DNA of 9,995 nucleotides from Alphaproteobacteria bacterium (GTDB taxonomy: Bacteria; Pseudomonadota; Alphaproteobacteria; JAJTHO01): the NCBI GenBank assembly GCA_021297975.1, contig JAJTHO010000178.1:1-9995 (forward strand), written 5' to 3'. The notes beneath the pieces are model-generated. The model was not told the origin of the DNA. It was given only the letters and a program-made list of their open reading frames with translations, and did not search any database. Shown here piece after piece: positions 6,241 to 9,995 of the stretch (positions within the stretch are counted from its first letter, which is position 1; every line of letters starts with the position of its first letter). A program made the position numbers and the translations under genes.

Positions 6241-7395
6241 TTACCCCTCACCCCTAACGGAAGCATACGCCCAATCAAGCCACGCCGTTACCGCCTTGGT
6301 ATCCGATGCCTCAACCGTTGCGCCGCCCCACAAACGCAGGCCAGCGGGCGCATCGCGATACGCACCGATGTCGAGCGCAACGCCTTCTTTTTCAAGCAGG
6401 CTGGCGATTTTTTTGGCAATGGCCGCTTGGTCATCGGCAGATTTTGCAGTGAACCACGGGTCTTTGATAACGAGGCAAATGGAGGTGTTGGAGCGCGTCT
6501 CTGGCCTCGCCGCCAAAAAGGCCGCCCAGTCGCTTGTTGATACCCAGTCTTCCAGCACTTTTAAATTGGCTGTGCTGCGCTGGATAAGGCCTTTTAGCCC
6601 GCCGATGGATTCCGCCCACGTCATGGCATCCAGAATATCTTCGACGCAGAGCATGGAGGGGGTGTTAATCGTCTCGCCCTCAAAAATGCCTTCGGCCACT
6701 TTGTTGCCTTTGGTCATGCGGAAGATTTTCGGCATTGGCCAAGAGGGGGTATAGCTTTCAAGGCGGGCAACGGCTTTCGGGCTTAGAATCAGCATGCCGT
6801 GCTGCGCTTCACCGCCGAGGACTTTTTGCCAAGAATACGTAGTGACATCGAGCTTATCCCACGGCATGTCCATGGCAAACACGGCAGAGGTTGCATCACA
6901 GAAGGTCAGGCCTTCGCGCGTACCGCTAATCCAATCGCCATTTGGGACGCGGACGCCGGAGGTGGTGCCGTTCCACGTGAAGACAACATCATGCGCGGGG
7001 TTTGCCTCCGTTAAATCCGGCAATTGGCCGTAATCCGCCTTAAAGGTGCGGACGTTTTGGATTTTCAGCTGTTTAACAATATCGGTTACCCAATCGTTGC
7101 CAAAGCTTTCCCAGGCAAACACATCAACCGGTTTTGCGCCCAGCATCGACCACAGCGCCATTTCAATGGCGCCCGTATCGGAGGCGGCGACAATACCGAT
7201 GCGGTAATCCGCCGGAACGCCTAAGAGAGCACGGGTTTTATCAATCACCAGCTTCAGCCGCTCTTTACCGGGTTTAGAGCGGTGAGAGCGCCCGAGCAGC
7301 GCGGTGCTGAGACCGGCAAGATTATAGCCAGGCCGCTTAGCGCAGGGGCCAGAGGAGAAACACGGGTTAACAGGGCGAACAGATGGTTTTGACAT
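6241..7395 (-). CDS. serC: Phosphoserine aminotransferase (alphaproteobacterial type)
   Basis: SerC is a PLP enzyme that transaminates 3-phosphohydroxypyruvate with glutamate to phosphoserine, the second step of serine synthesis. It often also serves pyridoxal phosphate synthesis. The 384-residue protein shows a family N-terminus with NPCFSSGPCAKRPG (10-23) and GRSHRSKPGK (35-44), a cofactor-contacting DTGAIEMALW (73-82), VFTWNGTTSG (138-147), Asp167 in FCDATSAVFAMD, and the Schiff-base Lys191 in TYSWQKVLGGEAQHG (186-200). The C-terminal domain keeps GLRLWGGATVE, the fit to the alphaproteobacterial SerC subgroup. It is the first gene of the minus-strand cluster, directly behind a good promoter. 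The ATG (7393-7395) has no evident Shine-Dalgarno. Its terminal codons form one arm of the inverted repeat in front of serA. Confidence 0.97.
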   Translation of the reverse strand: MSKPSVRPVNPCFSSGPCAKRPGYNLAGLSTALLGRSHRSKPGKERLKLVIDKTRALLGVPADYRIGIVAASDTGAIEMALWSMLGAKPVDVFAWESFGNDWVTDIVKQLKIQNVRTFKADYGQLPDLTEANPAHDVVFTWNGTTSGVRVPNGDWISGTREGLTFCDATSAVFAMDMPWDKLDVTTYSWQKVLGGEAQHGMLILSPKAVARLESYTPSWPMPKIFRMTKGNKVAEGIFEGETINTPSMLCVEDILDAMTWAESIGGLKGLIQRSTANLKVLEDWVSTSDWAAFLAARPETRSNTSICLVIKDPWFTAKSADDQAAIAKKIASLLEKEGVALDIGAYRDAPAGLRLWGGATVEASDTKAVTAWLDWAYASVRGEG

Positions 7396-7425
7396 TGGGA
7401 CAACTTTTAAGATGGGAAACGTGCG

Positions 7426-7454
7426 ATACTAGGAACCGCGCGGCCAGACGTCAA
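7426..7454 (-). promoter_or_regulatory. Sigma70-like promoter for serC-serA-hisZ-purA
   Basis: On the minus strand, TTGACG (7449-7454) and TAGTAT (7426-7431) are separated by exactly 17 nt. Each hexamer has 5 or 4 matches to the TTGACA/TATAAT consensus. Transcription would begin near 7419, giving a leader of about 24 nt before the serC ATG. No other match this good was seen in the divergent gap. Confidence 0.7.
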
Positions 7455-7477
7455 GCGGGAGTAAAGGCCACTGTACG

Positions 7478-7484
7478 AAAGGAG
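7478..7484 (+). promoter_or_regulatory. Ribosome binding site of gshB
   Basis: AAAGGAG ends 4 nt before the ATG at 7489. This favours 7489 over the in-frame ATG at 7507, which would be 22 nt from the site. Confidence 0.65.
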
Positions 7485-7488
7485 CGGA

Positions 7489-8466
7489 ATGCATTATATA
7501 CGCTTTATGGCCTCTAAACCCTTACGCATTCTCGCGCTTATCGAACCGCTGTCGACCATAAGCCCCAAGACCGATACCACCTATGCCCTCTATGTAGCGG
7601 CGCAGAAACGCGGGCACGCGCTGTTTATCGCAACGCCGGAAGATTTGCGTGTGCGGGAAACGGGCGCGCTGCGGATTTTGGCAACGCCAGTGTCTATTGC
7701 CGCACCCGGCGCGCCGATGCTGGCCAGCGGCGCGGCTTTGGTACAGGCCGGGGATGCGTTTGACGTTGTGCTGATTCGCCACGATCCGCCCTATAACATG
7801 CGCTATCTTACGGCAACGTACCTGCTGGAGCTATTACCGCCGAAAACACTTGTGCTCAATAATCCCAAGGCGATTCGTGATTGCCCGGAAAAGCTGTTGC
7901 CGCTGCGTTTTCCGGGGCTGTTACCGCCGACGCTGATTAGCCGCAGCAAAGAAGCCATTGAGGCCTTTTGGCACGAACAGGGCAAGATGGTGTTAAAGCC
8001 GCTCTATAGCTGCGGCGGGGATGGGGTGGTGGTGCTGGAGCCAAACGACCCCAACTTCACGAGCATTGTTGAGCTGTTAAGCCGCAGCTATCCAGAGCCA
8101 TTGATTGCGCAGCGCTATCTGCCGGAGATTCGTCAGGGTGATAAGCGTATCTTATTATTAGACGGTGAGCCGATTGGCGCGGTGGCGCGCGTTCCGGCGG
8201 CGGATGAAGTGCGGGCGAATCTGCATGTGGGCGGCACAGCAACGGCAACAGAACTGACCCCCCGTGATAGGGAGATTTGCAGCACGCTGAAGCCGTTTTT
8301 ACAGGAACACGGCTTGCTGTTTGTGGGGATTGATGTGATTGGCTCGTACCTGACCGAAATCAACGTTACATCACCCACGGGCTTGCAAGAGATAACCGCG
8401 CTGACTGGCCGCGATATCGGAGGCGACATATGGACAACACTCGAAGCCAAACACCGCCAGATTTAA
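7489..8466 (+). CDS. gshB: Glutathione synthetase
   Basis: GshB joins glycine to gamma-glutamylcysteine with ATP, the second step of glutathione synthesis, in the cytoplasm. The 325-residue protein has the usual length and order: an N-terminal domain with LIEPLSTISPKTDTTYAL (17-34) and IRHDPPYNMRYLTATYLLE (96-114), the lid-hinge NNPKAIRDCPEKL (124-136), then an ATP-grasp domain with VLKPLYSCGGDGV (168-180, ATP-contacting Lys170 and a glycine-rich loop), APLIAQ-like RYLPEIRQGDKRILLLDGEP (209-228) and a metal/ATP site at Glu290 and Asn292 in the terminal EINVTSPTGLQEI (290-302). A strong ribosome site supports the ATG at 7489; starting at 7507 (MASKPLRIL) would be closer to some relatives. The 3' end overlaps hrcA by 37 nt in another frame. 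RimK-like ligases share the fold, but the EINVTSPTG ending is typical of GshB. Confidence 0.96.
   Translation: MHYIRFMASKPLRILALIEPLSTISPKTDTTYALYVAAQKRGHALFIATPEDLRVRETGALRILATPVSIAAPGAPMLASGAALVQAGDAFDVVLIRHDPPYNMRYLTATYLLELLPPKTLVLNNPKAIRDCPEKLLPLRFPGLLPPTLISRSKEAIEAFWHEQGKMVLKPLYSCGGDGVVVLEPNDPNFTSIVELLSRSYPEPLIAQRYLPEIRQGDKRILLLDGEPIGAVARVPAADEVRANLHVGGTATATELTPRDREICSTLKPFLQEHGLLFVGIDVIGSYLTEINVTSPTGLQEITALTGRDIGGDIWTTLEAKHRQI
8419..8423 (+). promoter_or_regulatory. Ribosome binding site of hrcA inside gshB
   Basis: GGAGG lies 6 nt before the ATG at 8430, within the gshB coding sequence. It fixes the hrcA start and with it the 37-nt gene overlap. Confidence 0.75.
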
Positions 8467-9500
8467 CCGGTATCAGCGCCCGCAGCACGGCGATTTTCGG
8501 CCATGTGGTGGATGCGTATGTCTCAACCGGGGAGCCGGTGGGCAGCAAAACGCTGTCGCAGCGGTTGGGATTAAACCTTTCCCCCGCCACCATTCGCAAC
8601 GTGATGGCGGAACTGGAACAGCGCGGTCTTCTATATGCGCCGCATACCTCTGCCGGGCGCTTGCCCACCGAGGGCGGTTTGCGCTTTTTTGTTCATGGTC
8701 TCTTGGAGATGCAAAATCTCAGCAGCGGTATTGCGAGCGAAATAACCGAAAAATGCCGCCTGTCGGGGCGGAGTTATGAGGATGTTCTTGGGGAAGTGAG
8801 CAGCACGCTGTCGGGGCTGTCAAGCTGCGCGGGGCTCGTGCTCGCACCGAAAGTGGAAGAGCCGATTCGCCATGTCGAGTTTGTGGCGCTGTCGAGTGAT
8901 AAGGTTTTAGTGGTTTTAGTTTTAGAGAACGGCGTTGTGGAAAACCGCGTGTTGGAGCTGCCCGCAACAACTACTCCGGCACAGCTGCGCGAGGCGGCGC
9001 GTTTTTTGAACGAACAGTTTAGCGGGCGGACGATAGATCAGGCGGAGCTGGCTTTGCGCGAAGATATGCTGTCAAACCGGGCGAATTTAGACGCGATGAC
9101 GGCGCATCTGGTGCAGGCGGGTGTTGCGGTATGGGGCGGGGATGCGCCGCGGCAATCCCTGATTGTGCGCGGTCAAGCGAATTTGCTGTCACACCCGGAT
9201 TTGAGCACGGATTTAGCCAAAGTGCGCCAGCTGTTTAACGCGCTGGAGGCGAAACAAAGCCTGACCGAGCTGTTAACGGCGATAAAAAGCGCGGACGGGG
9301 TGCAGATTTTTATCGGCGCGGAATCGGAGTTGTTTCAGGTGTCGGGTTGTTCCCTGATTGTCGCACCGTTTAAGAACACGGCGGATAAGGTGGTGGGGGC
9401 GATTGGGGTTGTGGGCCCCTCGCGGCTCAATTACAGCCAGATTATTCCTATGGTGGATTTCACCGCCAAGATGGTGGGGAAGGCGCTGGGGACTGTTTAA
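8430..9500 (+). CDS. hrcA: Heat-inducible transcription repressor HrcA
   Basis: HrcA is a dimeric repressor that binds CIRCE operators before groESL and, in many species, dnaK; GroEL helps keep it active. The 356-residue protein has an N-terminal winged helix (about 15-90) with GEPVGSKTLSQRL (34-46), LSPATIRNVMAELEQRGLL (50-68) and HTSAGRLPTEGGLRFFV (72-88). A GAF-like domain follows, with the inserted dimerising part and the usual LVLENGVVENRVLELP-type strand. The C-terminal part has VQIFIGAE (296-303) and VGAIGVVGPSRLNYSQIIPMVD (about 326-347), typical of the family ending. A GGAGG site supports the ATG. In many Alphaproteobacteria hrcA is followed by grpE; here the next gene is convergent and overlaps the hrcA stop by 4 nt, so grpE and dnaK must be elsewhere. 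It is probably co-transcribed with gshB. No CIRCE site was seen in the window. Confidence 0.97.
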   Translation: MDNTRSQTPPDLTGISARSTAIFGHVVDAYVSTGEPVGSKTLSQRLGLNLSPATIRNVMAELEQRGLLYAPHTSAGRLPTEGGLRFFVHGLLEMQNLSSGIASEITEKCRLSGRSYEDVLGEVSSTLSGLSSCAGLVLAPKVEEPIRHVEFVALSSDKVLVVLVLENGVVENRVLELPATTTPAQLREAARFLNEQFSGRTIDQAELALREDMLSNRANLDAMTAHLVQAGVAVWGGDAPRQSLIVRGQANLLSHPDLSTDLAKVRQLFNALEAKQSLTELLTAIKSADGVQIFIGAESELFQVSGCSLIVAPFKNTADKVVGAIGVVGPSRLNYSQIIPMVDFTAKMVGKALGTV

Positions 9501-9995
9501 ACCGTAACATGCAGCTGTGTTGTGGGGCGGAGTTTAGGGATAAGGGCGGCCACATCGTTTTCTAAAAGCGCAATGCACCCTTCGGTAAACCAGCGGTCTT
9601 TTGTTGCCACGTGCAGAAAAATCGCGCTGCCTTTACCGGGGATAATCGGCGCATCATTATAGCCCAGCTCAAGGATATAATTATAGCGCGTATCTTCGCG
9701 CCACAGTTCCTCATGTCTGCCTGCGAAGGGCAGTGTTACGAGAGTGTTATACAGCGGATGGGCGGCATCGTCACACCAGCCGTGCTGGGGTGTGAGGGCT
9801 ATGGTCTCCAGCGTTGTTTGCGGCTTTGCAACCCTATCCGGGCGGTAAAACATGCGCCGCACTGGCCAATTGCCCAAGGGCGTTTTGCTGTCGCCCTCGA
9901 TTTTATCAGCCGTCACGCCGTTTTTACCCAAAGCGCAGGGAAGTCGTAAGCCATTGCATTCTAACCAGCCGTCGCTTGATACGATAATTTTATCC
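9497..9995 (-). CDS. L,D-transpeptidase-like (YkuD fold) protein, 5' end outside window
   Basis: YkuD-fold enzymes cross-link or attach partners to peptidoglycan through a catalytic cysteine. The visible C-terminal ~165 residues include ALGKNGVTADKIEGDSKTPLG, the substrate-strand signature of the COG3786-like group. They also include the catalytic region SAIFLHVA...TEGCIALL, with His (9611-9613) and Cys (9575-9577). The usual SHGC before the cysteine is TEGC here, as in this subgroup. The frame is open to base 9995; an internal TTG at 9929-9931 is not taken as the start, because the upstream codons (DKIIVSSDGWLECNGLRLPC) match the expected domain beginning. Whether there is a signal peptide cannot be seen. 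Its TAA (9497-9499) overlaps the hrcA TAA (9498-9500). The exact reaction is uncertain; members of this group are mostly annotated only by domain. Confidence 0.85.
   Translation of the reverse strand, partial: DKIIVSSDGWLECNGLRLPCALGKNGVTADKIEGDSKTPLGNWPVRRMFYRPDRVAKPQTTLETIALTPQHGWCDDAAHPLYNTLVTLPFAGRHEELWREDTRYNYILELGYNDAPIIPGKGSAIFLHVATKDRWFTEGCIALLENDVAALIPKLRPTTQLHVTV

Larger units (their letters stand above)
6189..6258 (-). promoter_or_regulatory. Structured serC-serA spacer: inverted repeat spanning the serC stop codon
   Basis: In the serC-serA message, GUUAGGGG in the last serC codons (6251-6258) can pair perfectly with CCCCUAAC (6192-6199) in the spacer. An alternative pairing joins the GGGGU-AA-GGGAU at 6236-6247, which holds the serC UAA, with the AUCCC-CUA-ACCCC at 6189-6201. 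Both enclose a small GC-rich hairpin (6222-6235). No clear U tract follows, so a plain terminator is not obvious; attenuation, RNA processing or message protection are possible roles. The function is inferred only. Confidence 0.5.
7396..7488. other. Divergent intergenic region between serC and gshB
   Basis: This 93-bp gap must hold start signals for both directions. The minus-strand promoter is clear. On the plus strand I see only a partial -10 candidate (GATACT, 7425-7430) without a convincing -35, and it overlaps the serC -10. If it is real, the two promoters would compete. No HrcA operator (CIRCE: TTAGCACTC, 9 nt, GAGTGCTAA) is visible here. Confidence 0.5.

Noticed and set aside
9929..9931. 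TTG as the start of the right-edge gene
   Set aside because: The frame stays open upstream to the window edge, and the upstream residues fit the beginning of the YkuD-like domain, so the gene is partial rather than starting here.
1..9995. CIRCE operators, CtrA boxes, tRNA genes, CRISPR repeats, insertion sequences
   Set aside because: I looked by eye in all gaps between genes and found no TTAGCACTC/GAGTGCTAA pair, no TTAA-N7-TTAA pair in a promoter position, no cloverleaf-like sequence, no spaced repeat array and no transposase.

Overview
This window looks like a chromosomal stretch from a flagellated alphaproteobacterium with moderately high GC. The case rests on a CckA-type hybrid kinase (a cell-cycle regulator characteristic of Alphaproteobacteria), the serC-serA-hisZ-purA cluster, the alphaproteobacterial-type SerC, and a GshB followed by HrcA. 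The order within the class cannot be fixed from sequence reading alone. I see no phage genes, insertion sequences, CRISPR array, tRNA or rRNA. It is a housekeeping region, and I do not find a convincing new multi-gene system in it.

Layout. (1) 1-2244, plus strand: the 3' part of flhB (flagellar export switch), then after only 3 nt a complete cckA. (2) 2245-2419: a convergent intergenic region holding a 116-bp nested palindromic repeat (2275-2390). (3) 2420-7395, minus strand, transcribed from right to left: serC, serA, hisZ, purA. The serA-hisZ and hisZ-purA junctions overlap by 17 and 4 nt; serC and serA are separated by 83 nt of structured sequence. A good sigma70-like promoter (TTGACG, 17 nt, TAGTAT) lies just upstream of serC. 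(4) 7396-7488: a 93-bp divergent intergenic region. (5) 7489-9500, plus strand: gshB and hrcA, overlapping by 37 nt. (6) 9497-9995, minus strand: a YkuD-fold L,D-transpeptidase-like gene running off the right edge, whose stop codon shares TTAA with the hrcA stop.

How the genes work together. SerA and SerC carry out the first two steps of serine synthesis from 3-phosphoglycerate. HisZ is the regulatory subunit that the short form of HisG needs to start histidine synthesis, and PurA makes the first committed intermediate of AMP synthesis, so the minus-strand cluster joins amino-acid and purine supply. GshB completes glutathione, and HrcA is the CIRCE-binding heat-shock repressor. FlhB and CckA link flagellar export to the CckA-ChpT-CtrA pathway, which in better-studied relatives controls both the cell cycle and flagellar genes.

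The points most worth a second look are the palindromic element at 2275-2390, the structured serC-serA spacer, the separation of hrcA from grpE/dnaK, the flhB-cckA linkage and the unusually short HisZ.
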